Shown here piece by piece: positions 18,291 through 26,177 of a stretch of DNA of 64,000 bases. Where the stretch lies: positions 1 through 64,000 of the forward strand of contig NZ_JAYGIN010000028.1 of NCBI RefSeq assembly GCF_034931005.1, written 5' to 3'. The notes under the pieces were generated by a model, which was not told the origin of the DNA, ran no database searches, and was given only the letters and a program-made list of their open reading frames with translations. A program made the position numbers and the translations under genes. Positions within the stretch are counted from its first letter, which is position 1. Each line of letters starts with the position of its first letter. Origin of the DNA: Arcicella sp034931005. GTDB taxonomy: Bacteria > Bacteroidota > Bacteroidia > Cytophagales > Spirosomataceae.

Positions 18291-18418
18291 TTAATCAAAA
18301 AATTAAAATCTGATATGTGCAAAAACTGGAAAATGACCGAAGATTTACCTTCACAGAAGGGTATCTTCCAGTTTTTAATAATATTTTAGGAGGTCAAGTT
18401 CATTGACCTCCTTTTTTT
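18291..18418 (+). ncRNA. Candidate small RNA or carA leader/attenuator
   Basis: Between the promoter and a strong terminator lies a segment that can fold. An outer helix pairs AAAAACTGGAA (from 18321) with TTCCAGTTTTT (ending about 18376), enclosing a small CCTTC-ACA-GAAGG hairpin (18348-18360). A terminator follows directly. A 24-codon reading frame (18315-18389, beginning MCKNWKMTEDL) overlaps the fold, so a leader peptide is possible, but it has no Arg run that would suit carA attenuation. Either a free RNA of about 130 nt or a leader of carA, which starts 125 bp after the terminator, is possible. I do not recognise it as a known riboswitch. Confidence 0.45.
18388..18418 (+). terminator. 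Strong terminator ending the candidate small RNA
   Basis: AGGAGGTCAA pairs perfectly with TTGACCTCCT over a 5-base loop, followed by seven T. The 3' arm (ACCTCCTTT) happens to resemble the 3' end of 16S rRNA, and the 5' arm contains AGGAGG. Confidence 0.85.
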
Positions 18419-18420
18419 AG

Positions 18421-18514
18421 AGGTATGAGGCAGCAGGTATGAGGTAGAAAGCAATAAAATAAGTAAAATCACTTATAACTATTGCTCTAAAACCCAAAAC
18501 CTAAAACCCAAAAC
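18421..18514. repeat. Heptad-word inverted repeat upstream of carA
   Basis: The left side reads as 7-base words AGGTATG, AGGCAGC, AGGTATG, AGGTAGA. The right side reads AAAACCC, AAAACCT, AAAACCC, AAAACCT. Between them AGCAATA...ACTTATAACTATTGCT forms an inner hairpin (18449-18486). The arms agree in phase and partly in sequence. It lies 30-120 bp before the carA start. Confidence 0.65.
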
Positions 18515-18543
18515 CTATTACTTACATAAAAAGCAAGGATATA

Positions 18544-19641
18544 ATGAAAGTAACACAAAGCCAACCAGCTATTTTATTGTTGGAAGACGGTACAGTTTTT
18601 AAAGGAAATGCACTCGGCAAAATCGGGACACATGGCGGAGAAATTTGTTTCAATACAGGTATGACGGGTTATCAGGAAATTTATACTGACCCTTCTTATT
18701 TTGGGCAAGTTGTCGTTAATACTACTTCTCACATCGGGAATTATGGTATTGTTGAAGATTTGGAAGCAGAATCTTCATCTGTAAAAATTTCGGGAATGGT
18801 TTGTAATGAATTTTCACCTATTCATTCTCGTAAAACTGCAGATGACTCTCTTCAAAATTACTTTGAAAAAGCTGGAATTGTAGGTATTTCTGGAGTTGAT
18901 ACTCGCCAAATTGTACGTCATATCCGTGAAGCTGGCGTGATGAACTGCATCATTTCTTCTGAAATTTTAGATGTAGAAGAATTGAAAAAAGAACTGGCAA
19001 AAGTTCCGCCAATGGAAGGGTTGGAATTATCGTCTCAGGTATGTACACAGGAAACTTATTTCTTGGGAAATCCTGAGGCTGAAAAAAAAGTAGCGGTTTT
19101 AGATTTGGGCGTTAAGAAAAGCATTTTGAGCAACTTAACCGACAGAGGTTGTTATTTAAAAGTTTTCCCTGCCAAAACTTCTTTTGAAGAAATGAAAGCT
19201 TGGAATCCTGATGGATATTTTGTTTCAAATGGCCCTGGCGACCCTGCCGTAATGCCTTACGCTGTTGAAACGGTAAAACAAATTGTGGATAATGACAATC
19301 CAACGTTTGGAATTTGTTTGGGACACCAAATTTTGGCTCAAGCGTCTGGACTTTCAACTTACAAAATGAAAAACGGACACCGTGGCTTGAATCATCCTGT
19401 AAAAAACTTGATTACAGGGCTTTCAGAAATCACTTCTCAAAATCATGGTTTTGCCGTGAAAATGGAAGAATTGGAAGCAGCCTCAAACGTAGAATTGACT
19501 CATATTAACTTGAATGATAAAACGGTAGAAGGTTTAAGAAGAACTGATAAACCTGCATTTTCGGTACAACATCACCCAGAGGCTTCTCCAGGCCCACATG
19601 ATTCACGTTATTTATTCGATAATTTCGTTGGAATGTTGTAA
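18544..19641 (+). CDS. carA: Carbamoyl-phosphate synthase small subunit
   Basis: CarA is the glutaminase subunit that supplies ammonia to CarB for carbamoyl phosphate, feeding arginine and pyrimidine synthesis. The 365 residues contain the N-terminal CPSase domain (GEICFNTGMTGYQEIYTDPS, then NYGIV) and a class I amidotransferase domain. That domain has FVSNGPGDPAVMPYAVE near 225, the nucleophile Cys in TFGICLGHQILA, and the catalytic His-Glu in FSVQHHPEASPGPHD. Length is normal. carB is not in this window. mnmD follows after a 91 bp hairpin-forming spacer. The candidate small RNA upstream may regulate it. Confidence 0.97.
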   Translation: MKVTQSQPAILLLEDGTVFKGNALGKIGTHGGEICFNTGMTGYQEIYTDPSYFGQVVVNTTSHIGNYGIVEDLEAESSSVKISGMVCNEFSPIHSRKTADDSLQNYFEKAGIVGISGVDTRQIVRHIREAGVMNCIISSEILDVEELKKELAKVPPMEGLELSSQVCTQETYFLGNPEAEKKVAVLDLGVKKSILSNLTDRGCYLKVFPAKTSFEEMKAWNPDGYFVSNGPGDPAVMPYAVETVKQIVDNDNPTFGICLGHQILAQASGLSTYKMKNGHRGLNHPVKNLITGLSEITSQNHGFAVKMEELEAASNVELTHINLNDKTVEGLRRTDKPAFSVQHHPEASPGPHDSRYLFDNFVGML

Positions 19642-19650
19642 CAGGGGTTA

Positions 19651-19726
19651 GGGGCTGGGTTTTAGGATTTAGTTGAATTGCTTAGATATTTTGCTTGACA
19701 ACTAAATCCTAAAAAACATCCCCTTA
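19651..19726. repeat. Heptad-word inverted repeat between carA and mnmD
   Basis: Perfect 16 bp arms TTTTAGGATTTAGTTG (19660-19675) and CAACTAAATCCTAAAA (19699-19714) enclose a 23-base loop. Flanking AGGGGTT/AGGGGCT words on the left oppose ATCCCCTTAT on the right. There is no T run after it, so it is not an obvious terminator. Confidence 0.8.
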
Positions 19727-19732
19727 TTTACT

Positions 19733-20386
19733 ATGGAAAGACTAAGAATTACTGACGATGGTTTTACCACGTTGTATAGCTCTGAATTTGGGCAGTTTTA
19801 TCATTCAGTACGTGGAGCAATGGCTGAAACACAATTGGTTTATATTGAATTGGGATTATTGGCTAAAGCCCAAAAAATCAAGGAGATAAATGTTTTGGAC
19901 GTTGGTTTTGGTACAGGATTAAATGCTTTGGTAACGGTCTTAGAAGCTCAAAAACATGATTTAATAATTCACTACACTACGCTTGAACCTTTCCCGATTT
20001 CAAATGAGGATGTTCAATTATTGAATTATCAAGATGAATTGCACAGGCAAATATTAAAAAATCTTCACGAAGCAAAATGGGGAGAAGAAGTAGAAATAAA
20101 TCCCAATTTCTACCTAACAAAAATCAACACAACTTTACAGAATTTTTCATCCAGCAAACTTTTTGATGTAGTCTATTATGATGCGTTTGCACCATCTTCG
20201 CAACCTGAACTTTGGACGGAAGAAACATTTTCAAAAGTGGCTTCAGTCATGCAAAAAGGTGGTTTCTTAACAACTTATTGTTCTAAAACAGTCGTCAGAA
20301 AAGCCATGGAAACGGCTGGTTTTATCGTTCAAAAACACCAAGGAATGTGGGGAAAGAGAGAGGTTGTTAGGGCAATAAATGAGTGA
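19733..20386 (+). CDS. mnmD: tRNA U34 methyltransferase MnmD (stand-alone MnmC methyltransferase domain)
   Basis: This 217-residue SAM-dependent enzyme is predicted to complete 5-methylaminomethyl(-2-thio)uridine at the tRNA wobble position. The SAM-binding motif VLDVGFGTGLNAL is near residue 55. The family signature VVYYDAFAPSSQPELWTEE with KGGFLTTYCSKTVVRKAM and the C-terminal GMWGKREVVRA is typical of the DUF752/MnmC N-terminal domain. The FAD-oxidase half of E. coli MnmC is absent, as in stand-alone MnmD proteins. It lies 91 bp after carA, with a terminator right after. Confidence 0.9.
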   Translation: MERLRITDDGFTTLYSSEFGQFYHSVRGAMAETQLVYIELGLLAKAQKIKEINVLDVGFGTGLNALVTVLEAQKHDLIIHYTTLEPFPISNEDVQLLNYQDELHRQILKNLHEAKWGEEVEINPNFYLTKINTTLQNFSSSKLFDVVYYDAFAPSSQPELWTEETFSKVASVMQKGGFLTTYCSKTVVRKAMETAGFIVQKHQGMWGKREVVRAINE

Positions 20387-20407
20387 TGAGTAAATGGAAA
20401 GTATTTT

Positions 20408-20443
20408 AACGTTGTCAGCATTTTGAACGCTGACAACGTTTTT
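20408..20443 (+). terminator. Intrinsic terminator after mnmD
   Basis: AACGTTGTCAGC pairs perfectly with GCTGACAACGTT and is followed by TTTATTTT. It sits between convergent genes, but the T run favours the plus strand. Confidence 0.88.
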
Positions 20444-20446
20444 ATT

Positions 20447-21874
20447 TTAAACTGGCGTAACCTCGCAAGGATACCCAAATAGACAATTTTCTTTCACCAA
20501 TTTCACAACTGTTGGCGGTACTAATTCTTCCCAACCTTCTTCTCCTGACTGAATTTGAGCCAACACATCATCTGTTTTAATGCTCAATAATCTTTTGTCA
20601 TAATCTTTAATATCAGCAAATTTATCATTATCCTGCAAATATTGGAAAAGTCCTTTTAAATGTGTTGGAGGCGTAAACTCTTTGGTTGTTACGGTTTCTC
20701 CATCAGCATTCATAGTTGGGTGTAAATATAACTTAATTTTGGGAGCAAAAAGCGTTGAAAAAGCTGCCAAAATCCCCCCTGAAATATTTGTATAGTGCTT
20801 ATCCTCAAAGATATAGTCTAAGTTTGGCATTCCCAAAATCAATCCCATTCTTAATTTAGTAAAACCTGCTAAATATTGAACCAAACGATAATATTCATGA
20901 AAATTAGAAATCAATACTGTTTGTCCCAACGAACATAAAATATCAACCCTATCCAAAAAGTCTTTTTCATTGATTTGTTCATTACTACTGGCTTGAAGAT
21001 TTTTGAGTGTTAATTCTGCCAACAAAACCACTTTATCATCATCAACATCAGGTTCGCTTTCAAACTGCTTTAAACCCTTTTTTATCATATCTAAAGACAC
21101 ATTTGTAACAGGTCTGAAACGCCCACGCACTGCTACAATATGCTTTTTATAAAAGGCTTCCGAAGGTTGCATCACATTGCCGTCTGGCCCAAAAAGTGCA
21201 GCATTAGTAAAACCATTTTTCACTAAGTGTAAAGACATTACTCGGTCGTCAACATCCTTGAAATCTGGTCCACTAAAACGAATCATATCAATCTCAATAC
21301 GGTCAGACGAAAGGTCATCCATTAATGATTGAAGCAAAATTTCAGGTTGCTCGTGATAATAAAAACAGCCAAACATCAAGTTTACACCAATAATTCCCAA
21401 TGCTTGTTGTTGCAAAACATTGTCATTGTCTTTCATTCTAACGTGAATTACCACATCATTTGGCTGCCCATTTGGTTCAAGTTGAAAACGTAAGCCAATC
21501 CAACCATGAGGGTCATTTGTTTTCTGATAATTTAAGGCAGAAACCGTATCAGCGAAAGCAAAAAATGTTCGCTCTGAAGCCATTTCGGTCAAGCGAACAT
21601 TGAGCAATTTATATTCACGATTGAGCATTTTCTGCAAACGTGCTTCTACCACATACCTTCCCGATGCCTCCTCTCCATAAATGGCATCTGAAAAAGCCAT
21701 ATCGTAGGCAGAAATAGTTTTAGCGATAGTTCCAGATGCTCCACCTGACTTAAAAAAGTTTGCGGCTACATCCTGCCCTGCTCCAATTTCAGCAAATGAA
21801 CCATAAATACGGCGGTCGAGATTGATGCGTAGAGCCTTCTGTTTGGTTCCAATGTTTCTATCGTAAGTAATCAT
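20447..21874 (-). CDS. Conserved cytoplasmic protein of unknown function
   Basis: This soluble protein of 475 residues has no signal peptide or membrane segment. The N-terminus (MITYDRNIGTKQKALRINLD, then GSFAEIGAGQDVAANFFK) and later blocks such as SISAYDMAFSD-like TISAYDMAFSD, GIIGVNLMFGCFYY and IRFSGPDFKDVDDRV look strongly conserved. I recall similar proteins in cyanobacteria and other phyla with inconsistent names, but I cannot assign a fold or reaction from motifs. It stands alone, with 142 bp to the next minus-strand gene, and is downstream-convergent with mnmD. Confidence 0.8.
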   Translation of the reverse strand: MITYDRNIGTKQKALRINLDRRIYGSFAEIGAGQDVAANFFKSGGASGTIAKTISAYDMAFSDAIYGEEASGRYVVEARLQKMLNREYKLLNVRLTEMASERTFFAFADTVSALNYQKTNDPHGWIGLRFQLEPNGQPNDVVIHVRMKDNDNVLQQQALGIIGVNLMFGCFYYHEQPEILLQSLMDDLSSDRIEIDMIRFSGPDFKDVDDRVMSLHLVKNGFTNAALFGPDGNVMQPSEAFYKKHIVAVRGRFRPVTNVSLDMIKKGLKQFESEPDVDDDKVVLLAELTLKNLQASSNEQINEKDFLDRVDILCSLGQTVLISNFHEYYRLVQYLAGFTKLRMGLILGMPNLDYIFEDKHYTNISGGILAAFSTLFAPKIKLYLHPTMNADGETVTTKEFTPPTHLKGLFQYLQDNDKFADIKDYDKRLLSIKTDDVLAQIQSGEEGWEELVPPTVVKLVKENCLFGYPCEVTPV

Positions 21875-22016
21875 ATTCGGTAAACAGTTGTCTTAATATT
21901 TCCTATTCAATTGTACACTTATTGTAAGCGTTTACAATTTACTATCATAACGTCATATTGTTTTAATTGTATTGAAAAAATAATATTTTTTCATAGAATT
22001 AGTAAATTATAAAATT

Positions 22017-22862
22017 CTAATCTCGATGAAAAAGGGTAAGTCCCGCAATTGGGCTTTCCATAATTACGCCCAATGTACAACCCTTTTCAGTTACTACTCG
22101 TCGCAGAATATCAGAGTAATAAAATGCCACTGAACCCGTAAAATGAATTTTATTTTTTTGATATTCAGGGTATTTCAAGACGTATTTTTCAAAAAATAAA
22201 CCAAAAGTATTGCTCACCAATTGATACATGAATGGATGTTGACGATTATCAAAAATAAACTTAGAAAAAGAAGCAAAATACCGATTTGGAAAAGGCTTTT
22301 GATAAGCATTGTCAATAATGTCAAGACGGTCTTTTATACCAAAACGCTTATCAAATTTAGTTCGTAAATCATCGGGCAATTCTTTATGTAAATAACTCAG
22401 AATAAGTTGTTTGCCCAGATACCCACCCGAGCCTTCATCGCCCAACCAAAAACCAAGTGGTGGTACTTGAAAGGCAATACTTTCTCCATCATAAAAACAA
22501 GAATTTGACCCTGTTCCCAAAATACACGCAATACCTGCCTCACGTCCACACAAGGAACGGGCAGCGGCAAGCATATCAGAATGAGCTTCGATGGTTTTGA
22601 CATTATCAAATACCATTCTTATTGCCTGACGAATTACCTCCGCTTTTTCATAGTTAGTAATACCTGTTCCGTAATAAAATACTTCGTCAATATTTGTGTT
22701 AGGTAAATTTGGTAAAAGATTTGTACGTAATTCTTCAGCAATATTCTCAGCCGTTTGGTAATAAGGATTAAAACCAACCGTTTTATATTGAGAAATTTGT
22801 CCGTCGGCAGAAATTGTCCGCCAATCGGTTTTAGTTGAGCCACTTTCGGCGATTAATTTCAT
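22017..22862 (-). CDS. N-acetylglucosamine kinase-like protein (BadF/BadG ATPase family)
   Basis: This 281-residue sugar kinase of the ASKHA fold probably phosphorylates an amino sugar such as N-acetylglucosamine released from cell wall or glycans. The phosphate-1 motif LIAESGSTKTDWR opens the protein. Other landmarks are YGTGIT, the phosphate-2 region IACILGTGSNSCFYDG and the GFWLGDEGSGGYLGKQLI motif typical of this group. The adenosine motif lies near HFTGSVAFYYSD. The length agrees with the family. Substrate specificity is inference. Confidence 0.86.
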   Translation of the reverse strand: MKLIAESGSTKTDWRTISADGQISQYKTVGFNPYYQTAENIAEELRTNLLPNLPNTNIDEVFYYGTGITNYEKAEVIRQAIRMVFDNVKTIEAHSDMLAAARSLCGREAGIACILGTGSNSCFYDGESIAFQVPPLGFWLGDEGSGGYLGKQLILSYLHKELPDDLRTKFDKRFGIKDRLDIIDNAYQKPFPNRYFASFSKFIFDNRQHPFMYQLVSNTFGLFFEKYVLKYPEYQKNKIHFTGSVAFYYSDILRRVVTEKGCTLGVIMESPIAGLTLFHRD

Positions 22863-22965
22863 GATTTTATGTCAGAATCTTTTTTAATAATGCAACCTTT
22901 TCACAGGTTTTTAGCGTCTTTGTCATTAGAAAATAAACCATTGTGAAGAATGAAAGTCTAAAGGT

Positions 22966-23193
22966 TCAAAGCAATTTCCCTACGATTTCAAACTTAGTAA
23001 AAACGGTTTCTGTATGCGGAGCATCGGCGAGTTCTTCGGTAAGGTCTTGCCCTGCCCAATGTTCATAATGTTTGCCATTTTTCCAAAGACGAGATTTTGT
23101 AACGTCATAAATCTGTCCTTGAAAAGCCACCCAAATTTCGTCTCGGTCTTGACCATTACGTAAGGACAATTGAGATTTCGTGTATTCTTTCAT
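22966..23193 (-). CDS. Cytochrome b5-like haem-binding domain protein
   Basis: This 75-residue protein is a single cytochrome b5-type domain. It begins KEYTKSQLSLRNGQDRDEIWVAFQG and continues IYDVTKSRLWKNGKHYEHWAGQDLTEEL, where VAFQGQIYDVT corresponds to the family's V-x-G-x-V-Y-D-V-T. Candidate haem ligands are the His of KHYEHWAGQD and that of ADAPHTETVF. No signal peptide or membrane anchor is present, so it may be cytoplasmic. It is 103 bp upstream of the kinase gene on the same strand. A role in electron transfer or ligand binding is inferred. Confidence 0.85.
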   Translation of the reverse strand: MKEYTKSQLSLRNGQDRDEIWVAFQGQIYDVTKSRLWKNGKHYEHWAGQDLTEELADAPHTETVFTKFEIVGKLL

Positions 23194-23337
23194 TTTTTAC
23201 AAATTTTACAAAACAATTGACAATCAACACTTTAACACTAAATAGTAGATTTTAGAATCTCAAATTTTCAATTAGATTTGCTCGTTTCAAATTAATTTAT
23301 CATTTTTAACTTTCAAAATAAAAATCGTACAATCATT

Positions 23338-23817
23338 ATGAAAAAAATATTTTTTTACTTACCTATTCTATTTGCTTTTATGTTGGTTTTAAGCTGTGGT
23401 AAAACATCTACTCCAGAACCTACTGCTGCCGAAAATTTAACAAAAACTTGGACTGTTAGTATTGCGAAAGAAAATGGCACTCAAGTTTACCAAAAAGGAG
23501 CTACTTCTAATATTAAAGCTGGATATAGTAGCTACAAACTTACATTAGGAGCTATTACAAATGGTTCGGGTTCTGCCAGCTTAACAGCTCAAGATGGTAC
23601 GTCTTTCTCTGGTACTTGGGCGTTATCGGGCAGTGACAAAGTTTTAACATTATCAGGTTTAAAAAATACGGCTGGTGCTCCACCAACTGGAACAACTGGC
23701 ACTATTGCTTATAATATTACCTCAACTGTAACTGCTACGGCGGTAACATTAGAATCTGCACAGCCAGACCTTAAAGCTGGTAATACAACCGTGAATTTAC
23801 AATTAGTGAATCCGTAA
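23338..23817 (+). CDS. Small lipoprotein of unknown function
   Basis: This 159-residue lipoprotein has its lipidated Cys at residue 20 (LVLSC). The mature protein is rich in Thr, Ser, Gly and Ala (LTLGAITNGSGSASLTAQDG) and looks like a small beta-rich domain, possibly lipocalin-like from the FSGTWALSGSDKVLTLSG strand pattern. The residues after the Cys (GKTSTPEP) lack the acidic surface-export signal seen in SusD. The gene is followed by a strong terminator and stands alone. I cannot name the family. Confidence 0.75.
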   Translation: MKKIFFYLPILFAFMLVLSCGKTSTPEPTAAENLTKTWTVSIAKENGTQVYQKGATSNIKAGYSSYKLTLGAITNGSGSASLTAQDGTSFSGTWALSGSDKVLTLSGLKNTAGAPPTGTTGTIAYNITSTVTATAVTLESAQPDLKAGNTTVNLQLVNP

Positions 23818-23837
23818 ACCAAATATAAATAATTACG

Positions 23838-23867
23838 AAAGCCGTTCTGAAAAGGACGGCTTTTTTG
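23838..23867 (+). terminator. Intrinsic terminator after lipoprotein gene
   Basis: AAAGCCGT pairs with ACGGCTTT and is followed by TTTTGTTTT. Confidence 0.88.
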
Positions 23868-23883
23868 TTTTGTATACTAAAAA

Positions 23884-23928
23884 AACAATCACTCATTCAC
23901 CCAATCACTCAATCACTCACTAACTTTG
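23884..23928 (+). promoter_or_regulatory. Octad repeats and -7 element directly before thiL
   Basis: Repeated CAATCACT words (23884-23915) run into TAACTTTG (23921-23928), which fits the -7 consensus. The G lies only 4 bp before the ATG of thiL, so a transcript from it would be nearly leaderless. No TTTG -33 box is visible, so the element may be fortuitous. Confidence 0.4.
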
Positions 23929-23932
23929 TAGC

Positions 23933-24961
23933 ATGGAACAAAGAACAGAACTAAGCACCATTGGAGAATTTGGCTTGATAAGATTAATCAATGCTAAATT
24001 TCCAATCAATAATCCAGAAACACTTAAAGGTATTGGCGACGATGCCGCTGTGATTGATTCGGCAGGAAAAGAATTGGTCGTTTCAACTGATTTATTGATT
24101 GAAGGTATTCACTTTGACTTATCGTATTCACCCCTCAAACTTTTGGGTTATAAAGCTGTTGCGGTTAATATTTCTGACATTGCAGCCATGAATGCCATTC
24201 CGAAACAAATTACGGTGAGTTTAGGATTGAGTAATCGTATTTCGGTAGAAGCTGTTGAAGAATTATACGAAGGAATCAAAGCCGCTTGTGATGAATATAA
24301 AGTAGATTTGGTAGGTGGCGATACTTCGGCTTCTCGCTCTGGATTAGTCATTTCGATAACGGCTTTAGGCTTTGCTGAAAAAGAGAAAATCGTTTATAGA
24401 AATACGGCAAAAGTTAATGATATTATTTGTGTTTCAGGGGATTTTGGGGCAGCTTTGATGGGCTTACAAACGCTTGAGCGTGAGAAACAAGTATTCTTGG
24501 CAAATCCTGATATGCAACCACAAATTGACAAAGAAAAAGATTATGTGATTGAGCGTCAGTTGAAACCACAAGCCCGCATGGACGTAGTGTATGAATTGCG
24601 TGATTTGGGTGTTGTACCCACTTCGATGATTGATGTTTCGGACGGATTGGCTGCTGAACTTTTGCATATTTCGAAGAGTTCAAATATCGGTGCCGTGATT
24701 TTTGAAGATAAAATTCCGATTGAAGACCAAACTTATTTAACTGCTACTGAACTGAATTTTAGCCCAATGACGGCAGCCCTAAACGGTGGTGAAGATTACG
24801 AACTACTCTTTACGGTGAAGCAGGAAGACTATGAAAAAATCAAGAACATGAACGATATAAGCATCATTGGTTACATGACTAATGAAGTTTTAGAACCACA
24901 AATGATGATGAAATCAGGAACGTTAGTAAAAATTACTGCCCCTGGTTATGAACATTTTTAG
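23933..24961 (+). CDS. thiL: Thiamine-phosphate kinase
   Basis: ThiL phosphorylates thiamine phosphate to the active cofactor thiamine diphosphate in the cytoplasm. The 342 residues show the AIR-synthase-like N-terminal domain with GEFGLIRLI and the nucleotide/Mg site GIGDDAAVID (34-43). These are followed by VVSTDLLIEGIHFDL, GYKAVAVNISDIAAM and LVGGDTSAS. The C-terminal domain has SMIDVSDGLAAEL and GGEDYELLFTV. Length is close to the family norm. No other thiamine genes are nearby. It converges with the acyltransferase gene across a hairpin-rich 127 bp spacer. Confidence 0.96.
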   Translation: MEQRTELSTIGEFGLIRLINAKFPINNPETLKGIGDDAAVIDSAGKELVVSTDLLIEGIHFDLSYSPLKLLGYKAVAVNISDIAAMNAIPKQITVSLGLSNRISVEAVEELYEGIKAACDEYKVDLVGGDTSASRSGLVISITALGFAEKEKIVYRNTAKVNDIICVSGDFGAALMGLQTLEREKQVFLANPDMQPQIDKEKDYVIERQLKPQARMDVVYELRDLGVVPTSMIDVSDGLAAELLHISKSSNIGAVIFEDKIPIEDQTYLTATELNFSPMTAALNGGEDYELLFTVKQEDYEKIKNMNDISIIGYMTNEVLEPQMMMKSGTLVKITAPGYEHF

Positions 24962-25083
24962 TATGAGTTTATGAGTGTAATGTTAAAAGTTTATGAGTTA
25001 TGGGGTTACCTATTTAGTACCTAAAAGTTTATTCGGTTAAGAGTCTATACAAACTCAGCCATAAACCCTTAACTCATAAACTC
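24962..25083. repeat. Octad-word inverted repeat between thiL and acyltransferase genes
   Basis: GAGTTTATGAGT (24965-24976) is the exact reverse complement of ACTCATAAACTC (25072-25083). Further TTTATGAGTTAT and ATAAACCCTTAA words lie inside. It is in a convergent gap and could end transcription from both sides, although it lacks a classic T run. Confidence 0.7.
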
Positions 25084-25088
25084 CATCT

Positions 25089-26177
25089 CTACCCCGTAAT
25101 CCAATGTCCTTTCGGTAGTCGTCTAATAATTCCGATGACAATAATGCAGATAACCGTCGTAAGAATAAAATGAAGTAACATTCCTGGAATCGGATTTGGG
25201 TACATAGAAAAATTAATTTTAAAATCTCTCGAAAGAATTTTCATCACTAACCAGTGAAACAAGAAAATTCCGTAGCTACTCGCATCAATCTCTCCGATTA
25301 TTTTCTCGGCAAAGGGTTTATTGAGTATTTGTTGAAAAAACAACACAATTCCCAAACTCATCATGACTACCAAAGGACTATGATAGCCTAATAAATCCAT
25401 ATATTTTCCTGCTTGTTTTGAGAAAAATTCTACGGTAAACATGGTTGAAATCCAGCCGATTAGGAATAAAGCAATGGCTAAAAGCAATATTTGAGCAGAA
25501 GGCAAAATTGGATATTTTTTCAGATAAGCTCCTAAAACAAAATATCCCGCAAAACCCGTAAAATAACGGAAATCGAAATAAGGTTTTATATTCATTGTTT
25601 TTTCTAAAACTAAAAAACAAGAATTTGCCACAAACCACATTCCTAAGAAAAATAACACTTCATTTTTGGGGGCAGCCACAAACCAACGGCTCAAAACTGG
25701 CGTAAACAAATACAAACCCAAAAGCATATAAACAAACCATAATTGTCCCGAACCGCTGGCATTATTGGTTAAAATTCTCACAATCCAATCGACTGACAAC
25801 CAGTTTACTTGTTCCGCTTTTATGCCTTTAAAAGTTCCGTGAATCATGTAAATGAAAAGCCAAATCAAGAAAGGAACGAAGATTCTACTAAAACGCTTGG
25901 AAAGAAATGTTGCTAAATTATCATAACGGTCTAATAACAAATATCCCGACAATATCACAAAAACAGGAACAGCAAAACGCCCAAAAGTATTGATTATATT
26001 ACAAATCCACCAAGAATCTACGGGCATTTTCCCAAAGTGATAGACACCATTACTGGCAGTATGAAGCAATACAACAATTAGGGTTGCAAATACTCTGAGA
26101 TTGCTTATCCAATAAATTTTGGGCATTTTATCAGTGGTTAATGTATTACTATAAATTAGTTTAAAATTATTCTCCAA
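25089..26177 (-). CDS. Membrane acyltransferase (acyltransferase 3 family)
   Basis: This protein of about 362 residues has some ten membrane helices and would acylate a cell-surface sugar or similar extracytoplasmic acceptor. The N-terminal block WISNLRVFATLIVVLLHTAS carries the His that is conserved in OafA/WecH-type proteins. It is followed by RFAVPVFVILSGYLLLDRY, FLSKRFSRIFVPFLIWLFIY and LWFVYMLLGLYLFTPVL. The assigned start overlaps the preceding gene by 11 bp. An ATG at 26126 (MPKIYWISNLRVF) fits the family N-terminus equally well. The acceptor molecule is unknown. Confidence 0.86.
   Translation of the reverse strand: MENNFKLIYSNTLTTDKMPKIYWISNLRVFATLIVVLLHTASNGVYHFGKMPVDSWWICNIINTFGRFAVPVFVILSGYLLLDRYDNLATFLSKRFSRIFVPFLIWLFIYMIHGTFKGIKAEQVNWLSVDWIVRILTNNASGSGQLWFVYMLLGLYLFTPVLSRWFVAAPKNEVLFFLGMWFVANSCFLVLEKTMNIKPYFDFRYFTGFAGYFVLGAYLKKYPILPSAQILLLAIALFLIGWISTMFTVEFFSKQAGKYMDLLGYHSPLVVMMSLGIVLFFQQILNKPFAEKIIGEIDASSYGIFLFHWLVMKILSRDFKINFSMYPNPIPGMLLHFILTTVICIIVIGIIRRLPKGHWITG

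Noticed and set aside
18315..18389. Arginine-type attenuation leader peptide for carA
   Set aside because: The 24-codon frame has no Arg codons and no run of any control codon. It is kept only as a possible small ORF within the candidate RNA.
18489..18518. Telomere-like AAAACCC/AAAACCT repeats
   Set aside because: They are a few degenerate 7-base words with a facing arm, like many other spacers here with different words. Nothing suggests a chromosome end.
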